This document shows, piece after piece, positions 49,345 to 61,014 of a DNA stretch of 64,000 nt. Every line of letters begins with the position of its first letter. Position 1 is the first letter of the stretch. The translations under genes were made by a program, and so were the position numbers. The notes under the pieces are model-generated. The model was given only the letters and a program-made list of their open reading frames with translations. It ran no database searches and was not told the origin of the DNA. The stretch spans positions 1,118,001 through 1,182,000 of the forward strand of contig JAQFVV010006295.1 of the NCBI GenBank assembly GCA_028023455.1. Direction: 5' to 3'. The stretch is from Epiperipatus broadwayi (taxonomy: Eukaryota > Onychophora > Udeonychophora > Euonychophora > Peripatidae).

Positions 49345-50895
49345 GTTCTTCCATCTTTGAAAGTGAATAATTAATATAATAAACAATGTGAATCAAACTT
49401 ATGGCACTCTGTATACTTAAATAATAATTTTTTTTTCAGTACATTTAATTAGGTCTCTGACTACTGGTCCCATTGTCCCTATCTTCATTAGCTGCTGCAT
49501 ATTATTTCCCCAATCTATGTAATCTGCCTTTTTTAGTTTAGTTTTAGTTTGCCTATGTTTTCTTGGTTAGCTCTTTCTGTTAATTCTTTGAATGAGACAT
49601 GTATTTTATTTAGAAAAAACTATTAAAGATAAGAAACAAACATTATTCACTTTCCCTCTGTTCAACTGTTCTCCCATGTCTAAAAAAAAACCATACAGAT
49701 GATTAGTGATATACAAATATTTATACATATATATTAGCAGGTATTACAAGTAATTCTCTGTATTGGATACATTTGGTTTTTTTATTATTTAGACAACTAA
49801 TCCACTACTGTGCTGACAGTCAAATTTGTTGACAAATTTATTTATATGGGCGCCAGTGAGCAAAATGAGATCAATAGGGCATGTGAAATAACCCATTGAA
49901 CCCCAAACTACATATGACTGACTTAATTTTTGATAAACAATTCGATTGATGATGAGTATTTATTATTTAATAACAACTGATGCGTACCTGACCTGAGTTT
50001 AAATATAGGAATTCAAATATTATTTCTACTAAGCATGAGGCTTTCACACACACAAAAAAATGTCAAAATTAATATTACACAAGAACTTTTATTTGTTGAT
50101 ATTATTTTTAATCTTGCTAGCATGAAAGCGTGTAAACAATTTAAGCATTTTGCCAACTGCATCTGGCTGCTTGGTGTACACAAAAGGTCTTCACCTGCTT
50201 TGAGATTACTCTAGAAATTATTGTCATTAAAGCGTAATGTCACACTGCATCGGACTGCTTGACAGATAATTCCCAGTTTGAAGGTCTTCGCCTTGCTTTG
50301 AGGCTACTAAGAATACGGAGCGAACATTTAATATATGTGCTAACAAGCAATATTTGGAAATTAATCTTTTAACATGATATCATATTGGATATTTTTAAAT
50401 CATAACAACTGAGATGAATATAATTAATTTTGACACAGACAAAATATTTCATTTATTTTACCCCTTGCTTTGATCTGCTCTTACTACTTTTCTAATGATA
50501 ATTTTCCTACTGTCATGAACGCGTATAACACAAACGTATAATATATATAGTGATATAGTACACGTATAATTAATTTATATATATTCTCTCTTATTACTTT
50601 TCTTTAAATAATTATTCTGACTAACGAATCTTTTACTGACAAACATTTAAAAAATAATCTTGAAAACAATTAATTATAAGAAAGAAAATTACAAAATGAC
50701 ATTTTAATTTATTAAATTTTCGCATAACTTTTCTTCAAATATATATAACATTCTACAAAAATATCACTTTCTACTGAAACATTTAATTTATGGAGATCTC
50801 AGTTGACTGAGTAACTAAGATCATAATTACTGTCTACAGGGTGTGGGGTTTATTAAATCGAAGCCACAACGGTTGGGCAGCCAAAAACATAACCA
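49345..50895 (-). other. 5' leader of the LTR element, or remnant of a second LTR
   Basis: On the minus strand TGG directly follows the right LTR at 50,895, the usual first bases of a primer-binding site, but the following bases match no tRNA end I recognise. A second candidate, TGGCGCCC, lies at 49,848-49,855 (+ coordinates), one base from TGAGCAAAATG. So 49,857-50,895 itself has TG...CA edges and could be a 1,039-bp LTR of another element. It includes a diverged ~95-bp duplication with GCATCTGGCTGCTTG and GCATCGGACTGCTTG (about 50,160-50,330). The open frame at 50,843-51,073 spans the LTR edge and is chance. Confidence 0.45.
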
Positions 50896-53463
50896 TGTAC
50901 CAGTCGAAAAACCCACCACCTACACTGCAAGTCGGATCCAAACTCAGCTGAACCAAACTGAATTCAAACCCAACTCAACAGCTCAGATTAGTAGAAATCT
51001 AAATCGACGGCACAGTGCTATGCGCCAAGAAACTAGCTCAATGGTTGGTGAGGATCAGAGACCCCTGAACTGACATTAATATCTGATAATAAACTAACTA
51101 AAATAATTTTAAATCGAATCATATGTATCTGTTCGGGTTGCCAACATAGACAGCGAGCATTAACATTAAAAGAATTATGAAAGAATTAAGAACTAAGAAA
51201 CCAAGTGTTTTTAGAAAATATTTAATAATAATAATTTGTTTGGTTTGAATTTTAAATAAAGATTAAGTTAATTAATTCTAGTCCTTAAACAAAATTTATA
51301 ATTATAATAAGAGTGGCGGTCCTTATTATATGCCAATGAATATTACGCAATATTTGAAAGTCTGTGTCTATGCCCCCAACAAGGAATAAAAGGCAGATAA
51401 AGGTATTCATTAGTAAAGGAAATTATTACTCTAATTTTATACGAAAGAATGTGATATTTATTTTCACATTCACAAATCCATTCATGAAGAGCAAGATACG
51501 TATTTTAGGGCATAACTTTAATCTTTATTAGAAAACTTATTTTGAGATATAACGGAGAATTTGTTGGACTTTAATTTAAATCACTTCATCACGAATTACG
51601 AGCATCAGAGCGGGCTTTACTGGAATAGAGAGGTAATGGTGTTGACGAATTATGAGCTATAAAGTGAAATTGAAAGACGATGGCTAGTCGATAATCGAAG
51701 TCCTATGGCGGCACAGGAGAGGAAGTGCTTTCTTCCTCGATAATTTAAAATAACAGAAATTATCACTGACCAGCCTAACGGAGCGGAAGATTGCCCTACG
51801 TCAGCAACGTTGAAGATGATGACTTACTAGTCACCGTTTGAGAACTAAAACCCAATTATAGAATGCTCTACGTGATGACTTGATCAAATGAATTAAAGTC
51901 AAACGAGCTTTTAAGTAAAACTATTTTAAAGTATTTGTAAATCATATTAATTATGCCCCAATCATTGTGCCCTTCCTGAATCTTAATAGAAAATAACAAA
52001 GTTGAATTAGAATATATTTATTTGATTCCTTTATCGGCCCTTTGCAAAAAACATTTTAAGATTATATTTGAATAATAAATAAATATTAGTGAAACGAGAA
52101 AATAGCGGTGGCATAAATTAAAAACGGAGCTAATAATTTATTATTAGCCAATGATAAAAATAACAATCATTACTAATTTCTTTCGACTCGATGATTGATA
52201 GAACTGTATTAATCTAATTCTAATGGGCGAGAATTAACTATCAGAATTAAGTTTACATTACTTGTATAAGGCAAAGAAAACGAATGAGATCATCGAGTCG
52301 AAGGATTATTGGCATATAATTAAAAATAACAACATTAATAAATTTACTCAATAAATAGACATATAATATAGTAAATGAACCGCCAAGTAAGAAAAGAGAA
52401 AGTTTAAAGACTAGAGGTTGAGAGAACTACGATATAAATTTACAGTAGCATGAATAAAAGGTTTTATAAAGATTGTTACATTAAAGAATAAAAGAGCTCT
52501 AAAAGGGAGTGTAAAGTAAAGTTCAAAACTGGCCAGAAAGTTTAAGGTTCATTATGAAAACATATTACCCATTTCTTCCGGGGCTGGTTCTTAGGTTACA
52601 CGTCCGAGTTGGTAAAAAAATGTAGGCACGCATTTAGTTGATTACTTGAACAGCATTTTAGTGGCTTTTCATAATTTTGGCAGCATGATTGGTCCAGAAA
52701 AGATTCAGCAGCTCCATTGAAGATTTTCAGGGGACTTCAGGAACTGATAGCCAGATTCCTGACGTTTAGCCCCTTACCATGATCGAAACACTATTTAAAA
52801 TGCACAGAGTTTACTGCACTTCTCTACAACAAAGATGGCTTTTTTTCCCAACTTTTCAGAGCTATATATCCTGTCTTCTGATGCCTTCAGGCTAGTGCTT
52901 CTTTCATTATCAATGTTTTTAGATTTGCTGGTTGTTTTTAGATACATTCCTTCGATAAGGCTTTCAAACTCATTAACTTGAATTCATTTTCTAATTAGAA
53001 AATGAATTCTTAAAATCATAAAATGATTTTAATTAGGAAATCCTTATCTTTTTTCCTAATTAATAAAACTTTAACTGTTGTTTTCGGAAAGGGAAAATCT
53101 GAAAGCTTATCGAAAGAATGTAGCTTTTGATCAATAAAACTTTAACAAATTATTTAAAAATAAAATCAAACATACCCGACGCAATGAAACTTTTAAACAA
53201 TTATATATATTTAAATATTTACAAATATATACGCACAATCCACGCAGTTATAATATATAAATTCATGAATAATTCTATCATGAATTTATTAATAGAATTG
53301 ATCAATTTAAATCTGAAACTAAAGTTATTCTTTATGGAAATTAGCGTGGATGGAACATATAAAGCCCCATTGCATCGGAAATTTAAGGTTAGTACTAGGG
53401 TTTGAATTGGGCTTATGGCTAGATGTCATGAAGCTAGGATCGAACTCAGATTTGACTGCTTCA
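50896..53463 (-). repeat. 5' LTR (right copy)
   Basis: 2,568 bp, TGTACCAG...CTGCTTCA on the + strand. It is collinear with the left LTR except for the nested solo LTR and small indels; about 30 bp near 51,712 (CTTGCATCTGACAAG in the left copy) is missing here. It preserves the empty target site of the nested solo LTR. The 30-bp palindrome is at 52,980-53,009. The open frame at 53,127-53,405 is AT-rich chance. Confidence 0.9.
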
Positions 53464-53469
53464 ATATAT

Positions 53470-56130
53470 GCATATTTTGAAATAAAAAAAGTAATGATTT
53501 AAAATATAAATATTTTAAAATTGGATAAATATTCTTGCAACTTTATTTTTAACAACAGAAATCTGATTAAAATTGTGCTTTGTATTGCCTGTGTATGTTC
53601 TCAAATTAGATGCAAGTAATAATTACATTTGCTATCATACAAGTCCAACTTTTTTAAAATACAAAAGATTTTATCTATTGACCAAAATTCTAACTAAAAT
53701 CTAAAAAAATTTATGCAAATACATTTTTAAGCATTAACATATTGTAGTGATAACATGGCACCTGAAATATCTTGAGCAACATATCCAATATTGCAGTTAT
53801 ATTTTATATTAGTATGAAATATTTTATATATGACTTTTAGTGAATTACAAGATTATTCATTAGCAAATATTATTAAGATTTTCACATCTGTATTCATAAT
53901 CTCCTTTAATTTATATATTGTAACCAACAAAAACAGGGCTAAGTAATAATGCAGCCAGTCCAAACAGTAATGATGAGTAAACTATCGGAATATAAGCTTA
54001 TTGAAAATTTAAATACCCTTAGGATAAGGTTAATTCTGATGCTGTTCTAAGACAATCAAGAGCATCAAATCAAGAGACTTCTAATATTCTAAATAAATAT
54101 AATCATATGCAGCAAAGGTTACATAAAATTGGGTTATTTTAAAAGTTTCTTAATCAAAATAAATATTTCTTAAGTAAATTAGATCTCAAGTCAATCATTT
54201 TTAAATAAATCAAATTTCTTGATCAAAATAATTATTTCTTAAATAAATTAACTCTCCTAAGCAAAATAAATATTTTTTAAATAATTCAGATCTCAGAGTT
54301 CTTGCTGTAATACATTCTTCAATAGGCATAAATAATCTTATTCTTTTTAAGTTTTTATACCAACAATGAATGTGATTGTAGAAATAATAATAAGAAGAAG
54401 AAGAAGAGGAAGAAGAAGAAGAGGAGGAGAAGAAGAAGATGATGATATGGTCCAATCTTTCAGATAATATATTAATACAGTAAATAACTTTTAAAATTAA
54501 CCATGAAAACTCTTACAATGAAGTAATTATAGCAAATTAGGATTACATTCATGATAACATGGGTAGGAAAGGTATTTTGTTGCTACCCATTTATCACACA
54601 ATATGTTCTCTTATAATTTTCAACCAAAATAAAATCTGATCAATGGATGTTACCTTAACACCAGCATTATAAAATTTAATAAAGTGACTTTTATATCACA
54701 TTTTTCTTGTACTCTTATACTCTTATATGATAATAAAATATCTGTGTGACTTTTATGGATTTCTGAGAATGCAGATGATGATAGTAGAGATACAAATTTA
54801 AAAATTAATAATTAAAACAATATTTATTGACACTCAATAATATGACAAAATAATTCTGAATTACTTTAATAAATTATAAATTATTATTATTCAGGTTGAA
54901 AATAATAAAAATAAATAAATCATCTTGATATGATTTCCTACGAATTCATAAAGTTCTCACATTTTAATAATCTCACTAGCAATTGCATATGTCCTTGTAG
55001 GAAATGTACTTAATAGTTCTAATAAATATAAATCTTACCATCCTTGTGACACAATGAATTTGAAAGAAGATGTATACATTTTAGAGCTACATAAATATTT
55101 AAATTTAAGTGCAAAATATTTTGTTGAGGTTTTAAAAACACATTGGATATGCTAACTAAGAATAGCAACACTACCAACATATCAAAAGTACTCTGATCTT
55201 ATCAAGAGCACAAATAAGGGCATGGTTAGCGTTACATATGACTACAATATTTCAAAAACAAACATAAAGACATGGTTGATGTCATACATGACTTTAATAA
55301 AATCTCACTGAGGTAAACATCAAGGAAAACTTATAATAACTTATGCAAGACTTCAATAAAGAATTTGGACTTTGTCTCTAATCTTCAAAAATATAAGAAT
55401 AAACCATCAAAATGAGGATTGCTTAAAAATAGCATTCTATGCTAAATATCACTTAAGATATATAAAAACTCACTGGCATAATCAAAATAATCTGTAAAAT
55501 GGAGACAATATTTCTATTTCACATAATGGCAATGTATAAATGTTGTGCAAAACTGCTAAAATATAGCAATAATAGCAAAACATAACTGGACATATAAATT
55601 TATGGCTAAACAATTTAATAAGAAATTATACATCTCCTTCATGAATTCTTGCATTCATTTATTCACTTTCTAAATAATTCTATATGAGACTAATAGAACA
55701 CTCTAAATATATTTTCAATAATAGTGATATTCTAAGAGCTAATATGAAAAAGATATTAAAAACATAGGTAAATAATATATAGGATAAATTATAAACATAA
55801 AGCATATATAAATAAATCTTAAAACTAACTATTTGTACTCTTTTACCAATTAATTATTAACAGTCCTTAAATTTTTGGTTTTTTATACCATTTAACAGCA
55901 TAATGATTCTAATAAAGAGTCCTTGTATATGCAAAAATTTGCAGTAATTGCATGTTAAATATTAACAAATAAGTAATTCAAATTTTGAGATATGTAAATA
56001 TTAACACTGATATTACTTGGCAAGCCATTCAAGTAATAATGAAGTATATATTTGACAATATGATGATAAAAAAAAAACATTTCGTTCGAAGCAATTTAAA
56101 TAAAACAATGAAATGAATAATAGTACATTT
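53470..56130. other. AT-rich spacer
   Basis: No gene or transposon protein recognised. It contains the GAA-type microsatellite at 54,386-54,446. The minus-strand frame over that (a serine run) is an artefact of the repeat. Confidence 0.55.
54386..54446. repeat. GAA/GAG trinucleotide repeat
   Basis: About 20 imperfect purine triplets, mainly AAG with interspersed AGG, flanked by AAT units on the left and ATG units on the right. Confidence 0.9.
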
Positions 56131-56133
56131 TTT

Positions 56134-56229
56134 ATAAGGGATTTGAACTCAGAATTTCAAGCTCCCTACAGCTGTCCATTCCAACTGACAACTGTAGGCA
56201 GCTTGAAAGTCTGAGTTTAAATTCCTTAT
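56134..56229. repeat. 43-bp-arm hairpin, tRNA-like arms
   Basis: The left arm 56,134-56,176 and right arm 56,187-56,229 are complementary with about six mismatches around a 10-nt loop. The left arm contains GGGATTTGAACTCAGA, an inverted B-box-like string also seen near 23,481 and, in diverged form, at the start of the LTR of the element at 42,325-53,463. Confidence 0.75.
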
Positions 56230-56234
56230 AAATT

Positions 56235-58420
56235 ACATTAAGTTCTGTGTAGACAATATACTTGTATTAAATAATAATAAATATTGTAGATAGTCAAATG
56301 TGTAGATAACACTATTTCCTTTGGAAATACAATTTGTAGCTTTCTGCTATGAACATTAGCAAAGAGCAAGCATATTTCAATTTAAACACTATAAAATAAT
56401 GCAAAAAGTGTCTATCAGAATTTTTTTAAATAAATTATACATTATAAAATGTGCAGATTCACTAAGAACATTACAAATAATATATTGTATTTACTTGATA
56501 ATAAAAATTTTCAAAAACAGTAAGGCATAATATCGATTGAATGTAACATTCTTTATTAACAATACATAGATTGAAATGAGCAACAAGTTGATTTTACTTA
56601 ATATTTTATCTTTAAAGATAGATAAAATATTTAAGCCTATTTATTTATTTATTTTACTAGAATAAAATAAATATTCTCATTATAGTATTGTTTAATGCAG
56701 ACTTTATACAAAATAAAATGCATAGAAATGATATATTTCTATTCACAAGTATGTTATAATAATAATAAAGTCATAATAACTAGAATATATTCATTTTTGC
56801 AAATTTTAAATGGTGAAAAGTCATTTTAAAATATGCAAACATAATAATGGAAGAGTTTCTTTTTAAAAGAAGCAATGCATTCATATGCTTAATAATTATT
56901 ATTGAACAGCGACTTTATAATTTATATGGTTTTACTAGTCTAGCAAAAGTTTTAATTTGATAATAAAAAAAATCAAATCTAGCATAAATGAGAACATTCT
57001 ATTAATGATAGGAATGATTAGCATTTTCAGAAATATAGCATTTGTAAGTCCTTATCAAATAAAGTATAATTAATATTAATGCAAAATTATATAAAATTCT
57101 GGATTCAATACTTTTAAAATTATCACTTTCAAATAAATTTTAAGCATGATCAAACAAGCAAATTGAAAATTAATAACAAATTCTAGCAACACAATGATAG
57201 CTTTTGTATAAATTTCCCGTTGTCTTATAGGATTGAGACAACATGTTGCTTCTGGAGATTATGCATTTTTGGAGCTTCTTATGGTGTAGGAATTGGAGAA
57301 ATTGAAGTATGATTGAGGACCAAAGCTAAAATCACAAACAGATGATTTACTTTAGCACTGCATAGTAATTTAAACTGACAAAATAATAATTATAAAAAAT
57401 ATTACTCTATAGCAATGAAGAAAGTTATGGGAAATGTGTTCGAAGTGAAGTGTATAGAGCTTAAATATAGTAAGTCATATGATAACTAATCAAGTACATG
57501 ATTGACAATCCATCCTTAATCTATATGACTCATTTCTAAGACAGGTCAAATAATCAAGTTACTAAGTTTAAATATCTAAAAATAACTTTAATGAAATGTC
57601 TGAAAAATTCCAAAGTTTCTACAATAAACATCAATTAATTACATTGTCTAAACAATAACTAAAACAATAATTAATGTTGCATCATTCTTATATTAAATAT
57701 TTTAGACATTAATTAATAAAATTCATTTAAACACTTTTTTAAGAATTCCCAGAATATTCACTTTGTAAAATATTCTGTTTATAAAAACAGGTATTTTAAA
57801 ATCCTAATGATAAAAGTGTTAAAGGGGGAACTGATTTTATTCATGCACTTATGCATTAAAGTATTTAAAAATAATTGTTTTTTTTTTAAGTATTAACTTA
57901 AGAGTTATTGGCTAAATATTAGGATTTTTAAAAGATGAGAATATTATTAACCAGCATTTATAACTGTGCTTTGTTAATGAATTGTTTTAATAAACTGTGA
58001 TTAATTCATTTATATTAATGAAAAGCAATAAAACATTATTAAATATTTGTGTTTATTTGATAACAATTTAGTTTAATAACAGGTGGTCTGACTATATTAA
58101 GAATATACTCAAACCTTTCTATTATACGTTTAAAAATAGTTATACACTAAATATTGATTTTATGATTTCATGCATCTAATAATTATCAAATAAGCTTAAT
58201 TATTATGTTATTATTATTGAAATTTATTTATATAAATTTTTTTAAAATAGTAATATATTATAATAGTAACTATAACTCAATTAAATGGGTTACAAAAGGA
58301 TTTATTATCACTATCATAGTAATAACATTTACTTAAGAGAAGGCAAACTATGTAAAAAAAATTTTTTTTAGATTCACTATCACAAAACTTAACATGCAGT
58401 TCTGCAATCAGAAGGTTACA
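56235..58420. other. AT-rich spacer
   Basis: No gene recognised. A slightly more complex patch at 57,210-57,360 has no identifiable content. Confidence 0.55.
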
Positions 58421-58424
58421 ATAT

Positions 58425-59715
58425 ATATATCAACAAATGGCGTTCTACCAAAAACACTGTCAAGCGTATGTTTACATAAACATCAGAGCAAGCATTCACT
58501 GTCTCTAACTTTAATTCCACTTTCAGATCATGATTTCAAGCTATTTGCTATCATCAGTGAAAGACAAGAATAAGAAACTAGATCTAAACACAAACTCTGA
58601 GCGTTTATGAAACAGTTTCTATTCAGTTTGCAAGCGTGAATCTTTTAGACACGTAATGTCTTCAAACTCAGCACAGCAAGCCAGATAACTATATGGGTCT
58701 GATCTCAGTTCAGCATCACCACATAGTAGAAGCCTCTGCAATATATATCATTGCTAGAAAGACCTCAAAGGTACATTTATGAAAAACAACTTGAATGCTT
58801 GCTCTGACGTTTATGTAAACATACGCTTGATGGTGTTTTTGGTAGAACGCCATCTGTTGACATAAATACAAGCGTTAGCAAGTTTTTAACTTGTTTTTTG
58901 TTTTTCATAAATGTATCTTTGAGGTCTTCCTAGCAATGATTTATATTGCAGAGGCTTCTACTATGTGGTGATGCTGAACTGAGATCAGACCCATATAGCT
59001 ATCTGGCTTGCTATGCTGATATGCTGAGTTTGAAGACATTACGTGTCTAAAAGATTCACGCTTGCAAGCTGAATAGAAACTGTTTCATAAACGCTCAGAG
59101 TTTGTGTTTAGATCTAGTTTCTTATTCCTGTCTTTCACTGATGATAGCAAATAGCTTGAAATCATGATCTGAAAGTGAAATTAAAGTTAGAGATAGTGAA
59201 TGCTTGCTCTGACGTTTATGTAAACATACGCTTGATGGTGTTTTTGGTAGAACGCCATCTGTTGACATAAATACAAGCATTAGCAAGTTTTTAACTTGTT
59301 TTTTGTTTTTCATAAATGTACCTTTGAGGTCTTTCTAGCAATGATATATATTGCAGAGGCTTCTATTATGTGGTGATGCTGAACTGAGATCAGACCCGTA
59401 TAGCTATCTGGCTTCCTATGCTGAGTTTGAAGACATTGCGTGTCTAAAAGATTCACGCTTGCAAGCTGAATAGAAACTGTTTTATAAACGCTCAGAGTTT
59501 GTGTTTAGATCTAGTTTCTTATTCCTGTCTTTCACTGATGATAGCAAATAGCTTGAAATCATGATCTGAAAGTGGAATTAAAGTTAGAGATAGTGAATGC
59601 TTGCTCTGATGTTTATGTAAACATACGCTTGACGGTGTTTTTGGTAGAACGCCATCTGTTGACATAAATACAAGCGTTAGCAAGTTTTTAACTTGTTTTT
59701 TGTTTTTCATATATA
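58425..59715. repeat. satellite-like block: one inverted plus two and a third direct ~397-bp units
   Basis: Direct units begin at GAATGCTTGCTCTG at 58,793, 59,198 and 59,595 (periods 405 and 397; the first has an extra ~8 bp, GATATGCT). 58,425-58,788 is the same unit in reverse orientation, meeting the direct copies head to head near 58,790. The units are close to identical with scattered changes. Near-identical minus-strand frames at 59,122-59,313 and 59,519-59,710 (63 aa) are repeat copies, not evidence of a gene. Both outer edges run into short (AT)n tracts. Confidence 0.93.
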
Positions 59716-59719
59716 TATA

Positions 59720-59942
59720 TTACTGATACATCATTGACATAACAATTTGTTTCTGTTATTTAATGTGAATTAGAAAATGGCAAGCATATACTACATTTAA
59801 AAAACTTAGGAATAATTGCTACTGTTTTTATAGTTATAAATATGCAATTATTCCTAACTTTTTTAAATCTAGTATGTGCCTGCAACTTTCTAATTCACAT
59901 TAATTTCAGAAATAAATTGTTATACCAATGTTGTAGCAGTAA
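59720..59942. mobile_element. 223-bp foldback MITE (TA target)
   Basis: Arms of about 100 bp are reverse complements with moderate divergence around a ~25-nt loop. Tips are TTACTGATACA and, from the right, TTACTGCTACA. TA dinucleotides flank it at 59,718-59,719 and 59,943-59,944, which suggests Tc1/mariner-type mobilisation. No coding capacity. Confidence 0.8.
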
Positions 59943-59946
59943 TATA

Positions 59947-61007
59947 CACCTGGGTCTCTTTTTACGCAGACTTATTTAACACGATTTTGAAGTTACGCGA
60001 TTCACATTTCACCGGAAGTCGAACTCCGATAATGCGCTATTACTTTAAATAATAAATTTCGCACTTACATTATATTGAAAGTAATAGCACATTATTGGAA
60101 TTCGACTTTCATCTTAGTAATTTCAATATTTTCAGTGCTTTATAATAGTAAGATTTTATGCGATAATGAAATTAAAATCATGATTTCCACATTTTATGTA
60201 TACACACATTAAATTTTACAAGATTATAATGTAAATTTGTTCAAACATTGTGCATGTTAATTTTGCATTTTAAATCACATTCTGTTTTTGCTTTTTAAAA
60301 AAGAACGTAATCAATTATTAATCATTTAGTGTCCACAAGTTTATTTTTAAAAGGTCAGTAATAGCAGTGGGCACAATTAAATTTGACAATTAAAATCTGA
60401 TTTTTAATTGTAATTAACAATTTAAAAATTACTTATGGCGACTTGAAATTAATGTCATGTGAAATTTGATTTTTAAATGGAATTGAAAATTAAAAACAAA
60501 AATAAGAATTTAATTTTTAGTTGTTAGTTTCATAAACAATTAATAAAATCATTGTCTCAAAGATTAATTACTAATTACGTTGTCACCAGAAAACCATTGA
60601 CACAACATGAGTGTGAAGTTGGCGCTAGTTGTTTGCAAACGAACGTGTTTTTTGGCAAATAGCTATAATAATTAAAACGTGTATAAAAATGTAAATTACT
60701 GTACTGTAAATTATGCATAAAAATATATTATTTTGAATAAAATTAAATATTATAGTTAAAAAAAGTTTGTCTTGTATCAATTTTTTTCAAATTTGAAATT
60801 TTTTATTAGTCATATTTTATTTCCTTTTTTTTTTTTTTGCGCGAGTTTTAAAGTAATTTTACGTTGGTGCTTTGCTTTTATGCGAATTTTGAAAAATCAC
60901 AGACTGCATCCCCCCCTTTTCAATGTAAGTTACGTCTATTTTTGCGCGATTTCATTTGCGTGTGTTTTCTGAGGAACCTATCTATCACGTTAAACGAGAC
61001 CCAGGTG
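59947..61007. mobile_element. non-autonomous pogo/Tigger-like element (1,061 bp)
   Basis: Both ends carry the perfect 12-bp inverted repeat CACCTGGGTCTC followed by similar TTTTTACG / GTTTAACG sequence, flanked by TA (or TATA) duplications. The right inner end, read in reverse, has repeated TCGCG and ACGTAA words like pogo/Tigger termini. It holds a 32-bp-arm hairpin at 60,015-60,047 / 60,078-60,109. No transposase is found; the frame at 60,772-60,972 (+) is a shadow. The left end abuts the MITE at 59,720-59,942. Confidence 0.7.
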
Positions 61008-61014
61008 TATATGC

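Larger units (their letters stand above)
42325..53463 (-). mobile_element. LTR retrotransposon, minus strand, gag only, with nested insertions
   Basis: Two long direct repeats (42,325-46,522 and 50,896-53,463) begin TGTACCAG and end CTGCTTCA on the + strand. The unit is flanked by ATAT on both sides (42,321-42,324 and 53,464-53,467), a 4-bp target duplication. Orientation is minus: a purine tract (GTGAAAAGAAA on the minus strand, about 46,523-46,533) abuts the left LTR, and gag reads right to left from 49,286. The internal 4,373 bp include a 1,493-bp hAT insertion. No protease, reverse transcriptase, RNase H or integrase remnant is visible. It is therefore non-autonomous or internally deleted. 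Confidence 0.88.

Noticed and set aside
50843-51073. 76-codon + strand frame
   Set aside because: It crosses the boundary of the 5' LTR and runs opposite to the element's transcription.
54210-54455. Minus-strand open frame with a long serine run
   Set aside because: It is the translation of a GAA/GAG microsatellite; no domain and no exon signals.
59122-59710. Two near-identical 63-residue minus-strand frames
   Set aside because: They recur because the 397-bp unit is tandemly repeated; no motif and no start or splice context.
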